This document shows, one piece after another, positions 42,566-49,640 of a stretch of 64,000 nt of DNA. The stretch is from assembly GCA_020073385.1 (NCBI GenBank), contig JAIQFH010000023.1, positions 38,102 to 102,101 of the forward strand. Reading direction: 5' to 3'. A model generated the notes under the pieces. That model did no database searches. It was not told the origin of the DNA and worked only from the letters and a program-made list of their open reading frames with translations. The position numbers were made by a program, and so were the translations under genes. How positions within the stretch are numbered: the stretch's first letter is position 1; each line of letters begins with the position of its first letter. The DNA is from Terriglobia bacterium. GTDB lineage: Bacteria > Acidobacteriota > Terriglobia > Terriglobales > Acidobacteriaceae.

Positions 42566-43127
42566 GGTGTGAACCCCCTACTCCACTGGCGACTTCATCT
42601 GCAAATAGGTCCAATTCCGTGCGGGGAGGGCGCCCCAGGGTAATTTGTTGAAGCGCCCCCACTCGTGCCTCTCGAACGTCTGGGGGAGCGCAACCGAGGA
42701 GCAGCGCGCACTCATGTTCCGAGCAGCGCTCTAACACCGACATGCCGAAGACGAAGCGATCAAAGTCGCCAAGGGAGAGAATTCTGCCGATTGCATCATG
42801 CCGATCTGGGATGCTCTTCAGATCAACATCTGGAGCAGTGTCTTCGGCGGAGTCGGGATCGCGCGGTTTTGGCTGTAGTGCGCGAATCGCCAGTTGGATT
42901 ATTGTCCCCCAGGAGTGGGCCCATTCTTTGAACACGTTGCTTCCATGGACAGAATCTTCGAATCCGGCGACAAAGCACTGCTCGGCGATGCTGTGATCCC
43001 CTGCAAGGAGGAAAGCAAGTTGATAGAGACCGTCCACGTTATCAGCAAGAAGTCGACAGAACTCTTCGCCGGACGCATATATAACGGTCTTATCTTCGAG
43101 TCCCCGATTTTGCTTGCGGCGAGTCAA
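42558..43127 (-). CDS. Degenerate RNA polymerase sigma-factor-like protein
   Basis: 189 residues. EEFCRLLADNVDGLYQLAFL, then AGDHSIAEQCFVAGFED, resembles ECF sigma region 2. FVFGMSVLERCSEHECALLL, then GCAPPDVREARVGAL, resembles the region 4 helix-turn-helix. Similar short sigma-like proteins occur in other acidobacteria. Key promoter-contact residues are not obvious, so it may be a non-canonical sigma or a regulator. Its stop and start overlap both flanking ATPase genes (eight and four bases), so it is an integral part of the efflux operon. Confidence 0.65.
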   Translation of the reverse strand: MTRRKQNRGLEDKTVIYASGEEFCRLLADNVDGLYQLAFLLAGDHSIAEQCFVAGFEDSVHGSNVFKEWAHSWGTIIQLAIRALQPKPRDPDSAEDTAPDVDLKSIPDRHDAIGRILSLGDFDRFVFGMSVLERCSEHECALLLGCAPPDVREARVGALQQITLGRPPRTELDLFADEVASGVGGSHHA

Positions 43128-44098
43128 AAACTCTCCCCCCGATGCGGCGTGCTACGCTCGGCCCTTCCGCCGGCCGTGACGGCATCGACAAACAGATCTT
43201 CAATAGTCGGCGGCACTTGGCGGATCGCTGCGAACGGGATGCCTGCGTTCTTCAATCGCGCTTCGAACTCGGGAATTCGACGCTGCGCGTTATCCACAAC
43301 TATGTGGATCCCGTCACCGGTGAGCATCAGGCTGGACAACCCCTCCGTCTTTTCGAGTTGCTCATGGACCCGGCGCGATTCCGGCGAAATGATCGAGACA
43401 ACACCCTTCCCGAGTTTTGCCTTGAGGTTGGCGGGGGTGTCGCAGAACAGGAGCTTGCCTTGGTGCATTAGGGCGACGCGATGGCAGCGCTCGGCTTCGT
43501 CCAGATATGCCGTCGATGTGAGAATGCCGACGCCTTCGGCGATCAACTCATAAAGGATGCGCCAGAAGTCGCGCCGTGAAACGGGATCGACGCCAGTCGT
43601 CGGCTCGTCCAGCAGAATCACTTTCGGGCGATGGATCAACGCACACACCAGCCCAAGCTTCTGTTTCATGCCGCCAGAAAGCTTTCCCGCCAGTCGCGTG
43701 CGGAATTCCCCCATTCCAGCAGCCCGTAGCAACTGCGGAGCGCGTTCTTCTCGTTCGCGCTTATCCACCCCGAACAGATCGGCGTAAAACCGGATGTTCT
43801 CATCTACCGTCAGGTCTTCATAAAGACCGAACCTCTGCGGCATGTAGCTGAGGTGATGCTTCGCACCTTCCGGATCGCGCACTACATCAGCACCCGCGAC
43901 GATCGCCCTTCCTTCATCAGGGGGCATAACACCGGCAAGCATTCGCAGGGTCGTAGTCTTGCCCGCGCCGTCAGGCCCCACCAGGCCAAAAATCTCTGCG
44001 GCACGAACATCGAAGCTGAGGTGATCGACAGCAGTGATTCCAGGAAATTTCTTGGTGAGTCCTTCAGCCACGATTGCGGATTGGGGCTTGGCAAGCAT
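43124..44098 (-). CDS. ABC transporter ATP-binding protein (YbhF N-terminal-half-like)
   Basis: 324 residues. Walker A GPDGAGKTTTLRML, signature LSGGMKQKLGLVCALIHRP, Walker B VILLDEPTTGVDPVSRRDFW, and a switch region STAYLDEAERC in which the usual His is replaced by Ala-Tyr. The GPDGAGKT variant and the missing switch His suggest a weakened ATP site that pairs with the second ATPase, as in asymmetric ABC exporters. Start and the HlyD stop share one base (TAATG). C-terminal domain as in drug-export ATPases. Confidence 0.92.
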   Translation of the reverse strand: MLAKPQSAIVAEGLTKKFPGITAVDHLSFDVRAAEIFGLVGPDGAGKTTTLRMLAGVMPPDEGRAIVAGADVVRDPEGAKHHLSYMPQRFGLYEDLTVDENIRFYADLFGVDKREREERAPQLLRAAGMGEFRTRLAGKLSGGMKQKLGLVCALIHRPKVILLDEPTTGVDPVSRRDFWRILYELIAEGVGILTSTAYLDEAERCHRVALMHQGKLLFCDTPANLKAKLGKGVVSIISPESRRVHEQLEKTEGLSSLMLTGDGIHIVVDNAQRRIPEFEARLKNAGIPFAAIRQVPPTIEDLFVDAVTAGGRAERSTPHRGESF

Positions 44099-45132
44099 TA
44101 GTGTTGCGATCGATCGCTTGAGTTTTGCGCTGGTGCTGTATTCGGCGCCAGTATGATGTGAGCGTCAGCCGGCATTCCAGGCTTTAGCTCGTGATTGTGA
44201 TTATCGATGTCGATCTTGATGCGATAGACGAGCATGACTCGCTCCTTGTTGGTTTGGACACTTTTCGGCGTGAACTCTGCCTCTGACGCGATGAACGAAA
44301 TGCGCCCGTGATACTGCTTTCCAGTCGACGTATCCGTCGTGACGACCGCGTCTTGGCCCCAACGAACGCGGCCGAGGTCGGTCTCAGCGATGTAGGCGCG
44401 CAGCCAGATGTGATTGAGGTCTGCCAGCGTAACCACGGGCGTTCCGGGTACGACCACTTCTCCGAGCTCTGCTTGGCGAACGGTAATCACTCCCGCACTT
44501 GGCGCACGCAAAACGGTGTAATCCAGGTTCACGCGCGACATGCCCAGATTTGCATGGGCCTCCTTCAGATTGGCCTCTGCAATGGCGATCTCTTCCTTGC
44601 GGCTGCCTTCGACCGCTTGGTTGTATTTTTGTTGTGCGGCCTGAAACGCCGCCTGCGACCGCTTGAATGCGGTGTCGGCCAGATCGCGGTCCTGCGCTGA
44701 GACCGCGTCTTCACTGAATAGACGTTGAGCACGGTCATAATCCAGCTTCTTCTGCTGCATGTCGACCTGCGCATCGAGCATGTTCTGCTGCACCGCTCTG
44801 ATTTCCTGCTCGCGCGTGCCCGCCAGAGTCAGGGCAAGATTGGATTGGCGCACATTCACGCTAGCCTCGTCGATGCGTACTCGCTGCCTGTAGTCAGCAT
44901 CTTCAAGGCGTGCTAGCAGGCTGTCCTTCTCAACCGACTGACCCTCTTCTACCGGCAATTCGACGATGCGCCCTTGCACTTTGAAGCTGACGAGGCTTTC
45001 ATGAGCTTCGATGTTGCCGGAGAGCACAATCTCGTTCTGCGGTTTAGAACCCTTGGTGAACCGCGGATAGAAATACGCGCCGGCCGCGACCAATGTTGCT
45101 AACACAATCAGAATAGGTATGCGTCGTTTCAT
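44098..45132 (-). CDS. HlyD/YbhG-type membrane-fusion protein
   Basis: 344 residues from ATG 45132; 55 upstream codons are open but overlap the TolC gene and look artificial. N-terminal anchor helix (RIPILIVLATLVAAGAYFYP). Lipoyl-like halves (VLSGNIEAHESLVSFKVQGR, then VLRAPSAGVITVRQAELGEV) flank a long coiled coil (about 85-200, rich in Ala, Gln and Glu). The final beta-barrel holds WLRAYIAETDLGRVRWGQ. It bridges the ABC permeases to the TolC channel. 16 bases after the TolC gene. Confidence 0.92.
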   Translation of the reverse strand: MKRRIPILIVLATLVAAGAYFYPRFTKGSKPQNEIVLSGNIEAHESLVSFKVQGRIVELPVEEGQSVEKDSLLARLEDADYRQRVRIDEASVNVRQSNLALTLAGTREQEIRAVQQNMLDAQVDMQQKKLDYDRAQRLFSEDAVSAQDRDLADTAFKRSQAAFQAAQQKYNQAVEGSRKEEIAIAEANLKEAHANLGMSRVNLDYTVLRAPSAGVITVRQAELGEVVVPGTPVVTLADLNHIWLRAYIAETDLGRVRWGQDAVVTTDTSTGKQYHGRISFIASEAEFTPKSVQTNKERVMLVYRIKIDIDNHNHELKPGMPADAHIILAPNTAPAQNSSDRSQH

Positions 45133-45148
45133 AACGTTGTAATCCTTG

Positions 45149-46486
45149 CTACGGATTCCCCAGGTATTGATCGATGTTCTTCTCAGTGCCGCCTGCAGCG
45201 CGTGCCAGGGCAAACTTCGCGTCCGCATAGCTGGAGACGGCGAGAATGTAATTCTCCTGCGCTCGCGCCAACTCGTCCTGCGCCGTGGTGACTTCAATAT
45301 TGTTGGTTACGCCGGAGCGGAAACGGTCCTGCGTGAGTTTCAATTCCCGCCCCGCCAAGTCTTGCCCCTGCTGTGCGACGGCAACCTGTTCTGCAGTGGA
45401 TTCAAGGTTCAGCAATGCCGCTCGGACATCCTGGTCAATTCCGCGTCTCAGGTCAGCAATCTGGCTGTCGATTCGCCTGAGCCGACTAGCAAGTTCCTGG
45501 GCTTCCCCAGTGCGATCACGATCAAAAACCGTAAAATCCAGCTGCCCCTGAACGATGTAAGTACCCTCTACGCTCCCAACGCTGCGGCCCAGTCCTCCGT
45601 AGTTTCCGCTGAGACTCAGCTTGGGGAAGTAACGCGCTTTACTGGCAGATTGCTGTTCGACCAATTGCTGGCGCTGGGTTGCGAGTGAAAGGTAGTCCGA
45701 ACGCGCCAAGAGGGCCGAACCCACGATGAGTTCCGCAGCAGGAGGGCTCAACGGCTGGAAGCAGAGCGGTTCGGCCAACTCCAGTAGAGTGCCGGGACTC
45801 ATTCCCAAATTGCGCGCTAGGACCAGCAATGCTTGCTTGTACTGGTTCTGAGCAGCTAACAGTGCCTGCCGGTCATTGGCGAGTTGCACCTGTGCGCGGA
45901 GAAGATCAACGCCGGTCGCCGTTCCTGCGTCATGCTTGCTATTGGCGAGTTGGCAGAGCGCTTGGGCGTCGGTTACCCGAGTCTGCGCTGCATCCGCGCG
46001 AGCGGCGGCGGATTGCGCATCCAAGTAGAGACCTGCAATCGCGCGGACGATGAGATCCCGAGCATCCTGGTAATCCAGCTTGCTCGCATTGACCGCATCC
46101 TGACTGGCTTTATAGCTGCGATAACTCTGCAGATCGAAAATGTTCTGATCGGCATTAATGCGGAAGTCGTAGTTCGAGAATGGCCCGACAACTGCCGGAA
46201 AACCGGAAGCCGAAATGCCGAAAGCACGCAGATTGCGATTTTGAAAATTGGCATAGCTTTGGGAGCGAAACCGCGGAAGTAGCGCGGCAGAGTACCGGCG
46301 GGTGCGAGTTCCTTCGGCTTCCTCGATTCGAGTATCGGCTACCAGAACACTGAGATTAGCCTGCAACCCTTTTTCAATCGCGTCTCGCAGAGTTAAACGG
46401 TAGGAGACTGTTTGCTGCGCATTACCACGCGATGTGATTACTGCTATGAAGATCAGAGTGAGGAAACTTCCCAAATGCAATCTCAT
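45149..46486 (-). CDS. TolC-family outer-membrane efflux protein
   Basis: 445 residues from ATG 46486, which begins the signal peptide (LGSFLTLIFIAVITSRGNAQ). Two OEP repeats with alternating long helices: LRDAIEKGLQANLSVLVADT, then YKASQDAVNASKLDYQDARD; second copy RIDSQIADLRRGIDQDVRAA, then TLTQDRFRSGVTNNIEVTTA-type heptads. Periodic Ala/Gln helices build the periplasmic tunnel. Eleven bases downstream of the tetR stop, upstream of hlyD. Confidence 0.93.
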   Translation of the reverse strand: MRLHLGSFLTLIFIAVITSRGNAQQTVSYRLTLRDAIEKGLQANLSVLVADTRIEEAEGTRTRRYSAALLPRFRSQSYANFQNRNLRAFGISASGFPAVVGPFSNYDFRINADQNIFDLQSYRSYKASQDAVNASKLDYQDARDLIVRAIAGLYLDAQSAAARADAAQTRVTDAQALCQLANSKHDAGTATGVDLLRAQVQLANDRQALLAAQNQYKQALLVLARNLGMSPGTLLELAEPLCFQPLSPPAAELIVGSALLARSDYLSLATQRQQLVEQQSASKARYFPKLSLSGNYGGLGRSVGSVEGTYIVQGQLDFTVFDRDRTGEAQELASRLRRIDSQIADLRRGIDQDVRAALLNLESTAEQVAVAQQGQDLAGRELKLTQDRFRSGVTNNIEVTTAQDELARAQENYILAVSSYADAKFALARAAGGTEKNIDQYLGNP

Positions 46487-46497
46487 TGCGTGTACTC

Positions 46498-47163
46498 TCA
46501 ATTCTTGGCAATGGCTCTCCAAAAGTGCTGGAAACTTGCTTCCACAGCCGTCTGAAGCTTTTGTTCACTACCTAGCGACCACAGGAGCATCGTGCCGAGA
46601 AAACTCTGTTGAAGATGGAACGCCAGTTGTTCCGTCTTCAACTTGGGATCAATCTCCCCGCGCTGCTGACCGAGTTCAAAAATTCGCCTGGCCATACGAC
46701 GCCCTTCCGACATGTTCTGACCCAGCAACTCCTTAATGGAACTCGACAAGAATGCTGCCAAAAGCGCTCGCGCCAGTTCGGGGCTACGCCCCGGCTCTTC
46801 AGAAACCTTGGCGAACAGATCGTGCACTACTGAACGAATGGAGCGCTTGCCATCTGTGGCTGCTTGCAATGCCTCGCGCACTTTGCCGAGCTGAATTTCG
46901 GCCATCACGCTCAAGACGTGGTCCTTGCTGGCGAAATAGTTGAAAAAAGTTCCCTTTCCAACATCAGCAGCTTCGGTAATGTCTTCAACCGTGACACTCG
47001 GAAACCCGCGCTGAGCAAAAAGCTGCAGAGCACAGCGGAATAGCTTCAATCTCGTCAAAGCCGCCTTTCGTTCCCGGCGTCCCATGCCCTTCATATGGGG
47101 CAGTTCTTCTGCGCCAAGGGCTTCAACCAGACTGGCAAAGTCAATTTGTTTACCAATGCTCAT
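46498..47163 (-). CDS. TetR/AcrR-family regulator of the efflux operon
   Basis: 221 residues from ATG 47163; a later ATG at residue 24 is possible, since no clear ribosome-binding site precedes either. N-terminal helix-turn-helix FAQRGFPSVTVEDITEAADV then GKGTFFNYFASKDHVLSVMA. The C-terminal domain (about 90-220) is all-helical, for ligand binding and dimerisation. It is the first gene of the operon, a layout shared with E. coli CecR, which represses its own ybhGFSR operon; autorepression through the sites at 47168-47195 is inferred. Confidence 0.9.
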   Translation of the reverse strand: MSIGKQIDFASLVEALGAEELPHMKGMGRRERKAALTRLKLFRCALQLFAQRGFPSVTVEDITEAADVGKGTFFNYFASKDHVLSVMAEIQLGKVREALQAATDGKRSIRSVVHDLFAKVSEEPGRSPELARALLAAFLSSSIKELLGQNMSEGRRMARRIFELGQQRGEIDPKLKTEQLAFHLQQSFLGTMLLWSLGSEQKLQTAVEASFQHFWRAIAKN

Positions 47164-47167
47164 AATA

Positions 47168-47195
47168 GACTATTGGTCATTTTCGACTATAGGTC
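47168..47195. promoter_or_regulatory. Candidate TetR operator: paired GACTATNGGTC
   Basis: GACTATTGGTC (47168-47178) and GACTATAGGTC (47185-47195) are direct copies 17 bases apart, and each is itself a near-palindrome (GACC-TATAG-TC). They lie immediately upstream of the tetR start, where autorepressor sites are expected. Confidence 0.55.
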
Positions 47196-47432
47196 GCATC
47201 GTAGCGCTGATAGGCATCCCTGTCAAGAGGAGCATTCTCTTGGGCGCGAACCTTTAGTGGGTATTGGAGATAAAAGGAGGGCGAGCCTGCTATGCGAACG
47301 AGAAACAAAGGCGATGTTTTGGCCAAATCCATCGCCAAATGAAGTCGGTTAATTCGTTGTTTGGACCAGGGACATGGGGGCTAGGACATGTCTCCCAGTA
47401 ACTCCTCACAGAATGATGTTGGACGCCGGTGG
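47196..47432. other. Intergenic region at the edge of the imported block
   Basis: No supported gene. A 16-codon reading frame starting after AAAAGGAGG near 47290 is too short to accept. A hairpin GGGACATG / CATGTCTCCC lies at 47370-47395. Codon and base bias change sharply at 47433, where the FAD monooxygenase ends. Confidence 0.4.
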
Positions 47433-48893
47433 TTATGTCGCAGCAGGCGGTCCGAACCAGCTGGTCAGCGCGTCGGCGAGCCCCGCCTGGGTCAGGTCTC
47501 CCACCCATGCCACATAACCGTCGGGCCGAACCAACACGGCGGTGGGAGCAGTGACCACTCCGAGTGCCGGAAGCTTCCACGTACCCACGTATTTGGCGTC
47601 GATCAACTGAACGCGATCTGCCCACGCAGTGATATCGAACCCTCCGGGCTCACCAAGGTTGAGCAGCACCGGCCGGGCATCGTGCAGCAGGGTGAAGACC
47701 CGCAGCGGACCGTTGGCGGTGACCAGGTCGAGATCGGGCATGCGGCGACCGAGCAGCGGATGTCCCTCACCGAGGTCGTAATGAACGTCCAGACCCGAAA
47801 TCTCCGCGGCTACTCGTCTACGAGGCTCGTCCATACTGAGAAGCTTTGAAACATAGTCGCCCAACGCCTTGGTTCGGTCGTCCGTACGACGAAGCGCGGT
47901 CTGCGCCATGGTGTTGCGCAATACGCGGGCAGCGATTGGGTGGCGCTCGGCGTGATAAGTATCGAGCAGGCTGTCTGGTGACGTTTGCTTGACCACTTGG
48001 GCCAGCTTCCATCCGAGGTTCACCGCGTCCTGCACACCGATGTTGAGGCCCTGTCCACCCATCGGGGGATGAACGTGCGCGGCGTCGCCGGCCAGCAGGA
48101 CACGTCTGTCGCGGTAAGCGGCAGCCTGACGCGTCATGTCGGTGAACCGGGAGATCCAGGTGGGACTGTGGATCCCATAGTCGGTCCCGTAGACGGCGAT
48201 GAGCGCCTCGCTGACATCGCGCAGGGTCGGTTCGCTGTCGAGTCGCAGTTGCTGTTCGGCCAGCACGACCCGGGCCGAGCCCCCATCTCCCTTGCCGATC
48301 GCATGGGTACCAACGGCGTCTTTTCGGAACCCCCATGGCGGCTCTTCGGACATCTCGACTTCGGCGATCAGCCAACTCGTCGTTGGATCCCAGCCGGGGA
48401 ACTTGATTCCGGCTGCCTTGCGAATCAGGCTGCGTCCTCCGTCGCAACCGACGAGATACTGAGCCCGGAGCGACTGACCGTTGGAGAGCGCGACGTCTAC
48501 GCCAGTGTCGTCCTGCGCGAAGCCCGTCACTTCGCGTTCGCGATAGATCGGCACCGCCAGCTCGCCGACCCACTCGGCCAGGATGCGCTCGATGTGGTTT
48601 TGCCACAGCCCGAGTACGTAGTTGTGCCGGGTAGGAAAGTCGCTAACGTCCAGAGGAACGTGGAAGTGCAGGACCTTATGCAGTTGTCCTTGCGAGAGAA
48701 ACCGGTCGGCGATTCCGCGCTGATCGAGAACTTCGATCGTGCGTGAGTGCAGACCGCCTGCGCGCGAGCCGGCGAGGGTCTGGCTGGCCCGCCGCTCGAC
48801 GATGGCGACGTTGATGCCCGCCAACGCGAGTTCGCCCGCCAACATCAGCCCTGTCGGACCTCCGCCGCCGATCACCACCGCATGCTCGGTCAT
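47433..48893 (-). CDS. FAD-dependent aromatic monooxygenase (PheA/TfdB, rifampicin-monooxygenase-like)
   Basis: 486 residues. ATG 48893 shares a base with the glycosyltransferase stop (TGATG) and has GGAGGG upstream. Group A flavoprotein motifs: GGGGPTGLMLAGELALAG (FAD beta-alpha-beta, about 10-27), the DG motif YLVGCDGGRSLIRKAAG, and the GD motif RVLLAGDAAHVHPPMGGQGL. The thioredoxin-like C-terminal domain is present. The family hydroxylates phenols or inactivates antibiotics such as rifampicin and tetracycline. Strongly G/C-ending codons and the partner gene point to an actinobacterial origin. Confidence 0.87.
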   Translation of the reverse strand: MTEHAVVIGGGGPTGLMLAGELALAGINVAIVERRASQTLAGSRAGGLHSRTIEVLDQRGIADRFLSQGQLHKVLHFHVPLDVSDFPTRHNYVLGLWQNHIERILAEWVGELAVPIYREREVTGFAQDDTGVDVALSNGQSLRAQYLVGCDGGRSLIRKAAGIKFPGWDPTTSWLIAEVEMSEEPPWGFRKDAVGTHAIGKGDGGSARVVLAEQQLRLDSEPTLRDVSEALIAVYGTDYGIHSPTWISRFTDMTRQAAAYRDRRVLLAGDAAHVHPPMGGQGLNIGVQDAVNLGWKLAQVVKQTSPDSLLDTYHAERHPIAARVLRNTMAQTALRRTDDRTKALGDYVSKLLSMDEPRRRVAAEISGLDVHYDLGEGHPLLGRRMPDLDLVTANGPLRVFTLLHDARPVLLNLGEPGGFDITAWADRVQLIDAKYVGTWKLPALGVVTAPTAVLVRPDGYVAWVGDLTQAGLADALTSWFGPPAAT

Positions 48894-49216
48894 CACCACC
48901 CTCCAGTCGGCATCATGACGGTGGCGACCGGCGCATCACATTCCTCGGCCACCGCGGCGACGGTGTCGAACCGGGCGGCGACCAACTCGGCCGCCTGCGG
49001 GGGCAGGTCCGACGACGACGACGGCGCCTTGGTCACCGGCGGGAGCACCGGCTGGCCGATCGACACCAGCGACACGTCGACACCGGCCAGCAGTCCCGCG
49101 AAGTCCGGCGGCACGCACACCCGCACCTCCTCGCCGATTGCCCGCACCTGCACGGCGAGTCCCACCAGCGGTTGAACGTACCCACGCGACCCATACGTCG
49201 ACAACAACACACGCAT
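48893..49216 (-). pseudogene. Truncated antibiotic-type glycosyltransferase (N-terminal quarter)
   Basis: 107 residues from ATG 49216, preceded by GGGAGG. It begins MRVLLSTYGSRGYVQPLVGL, then VRAIGEEVRVCVPPDFAGL, the N-terminal nucleotide-fold of GT1 glycosyltransferases of macrolide/glycopeptide type; complete proteins have about 400 residues. The frame ends at PTGGW right at the monooxygenase ribosome-binding site, so roughly three quarters of the enzyme, including the sugar-nucleotide domain, is missing. The YVQP in place of the usual DVQP also suggests decay. No catalysis is expected. Confidence 0.8.
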
Positions 49217-49547
49217 TTCGTGCCTCCCAATTCCGTAGGTTCTGGCTTCGAGGGGCGATTATGCCGCACGATTCGGGTCTTGCCGCAAGCCCCCCGGCGT
49301 TCTATATACTGGGAGTGGCAAGGAGGGAGTACTCTCCTTTCGCGCTGTGGATGAACAAGCCCTTTGCGAAGCTGCGGCGCGGCGCGTACGGCGGCACCGT
49401 CGGCCCAGGAAGATCTCCCGTCGGTCTACGTAGAGCTCGGCGCTAGCTTTCCAGCAGCCATAACCCTAATGAACTCTCCTGATGGCGCTGCGCGGATCCT
49501 CTGAAGCGAAATAATTCGTAATCGTTCGCTCCAATAAGAAATAATTA
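49217..49547. other. Intergenic region with palindrome between the imported genes and the second Oar gene
   Basis: 331 bases without a supported gene. AAGGAG-GGAGTACTC-TCCTTT (49320-49340) is a near-perfect palindrome around GAGTACTC; CTTGCCGCAAG is a second short one near 49280. A short rightward reading frame ending at 49446 (PFAKLRRGAYGG) has no start signal or family. Confidence 0.45.
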
Positions 49548-49576
49548 TTGACAACCATCCGAAACAGCAGTACTTT
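49548..49576 (+). promoter_or_regulatory. Promoter of the second Oar gene
   Basis: A consensus TTGACA (49548-49553), exactly 17 bases, then TACTTT (49571-49576, three of six). It lies 65 bases upstream of the ATG at 49641 inside an A/T-rich stretch (AATAAGAAATAATTATTGAC). Confidence 0.5.
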
Positions 49577-49640
49577 TCGCCCGAGAGGACTACCTCATAC
49601 CCAAAATCCCCTCCTTGTCCCAGCAGTCCGCGGAGGAATT

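Noticed and set aside
45133..45297. N-terminal extension of the HlyD-type gene
   Set aside because: It lies inside the TolC gene tail and precedes the anchor helix without a ribosome-binding site.
47985..48746. Rightward open frame of 253 codons opposite the FAD monooxygenase
   Set aside because: High-GC antisense artefact; the minus strand has the FAD motifs.
49261..49446. Small rightward gene containing PFAKLRRGAYGG
   Set aside because: No ribosome-binding site, no family, and it crosses a palindrome.
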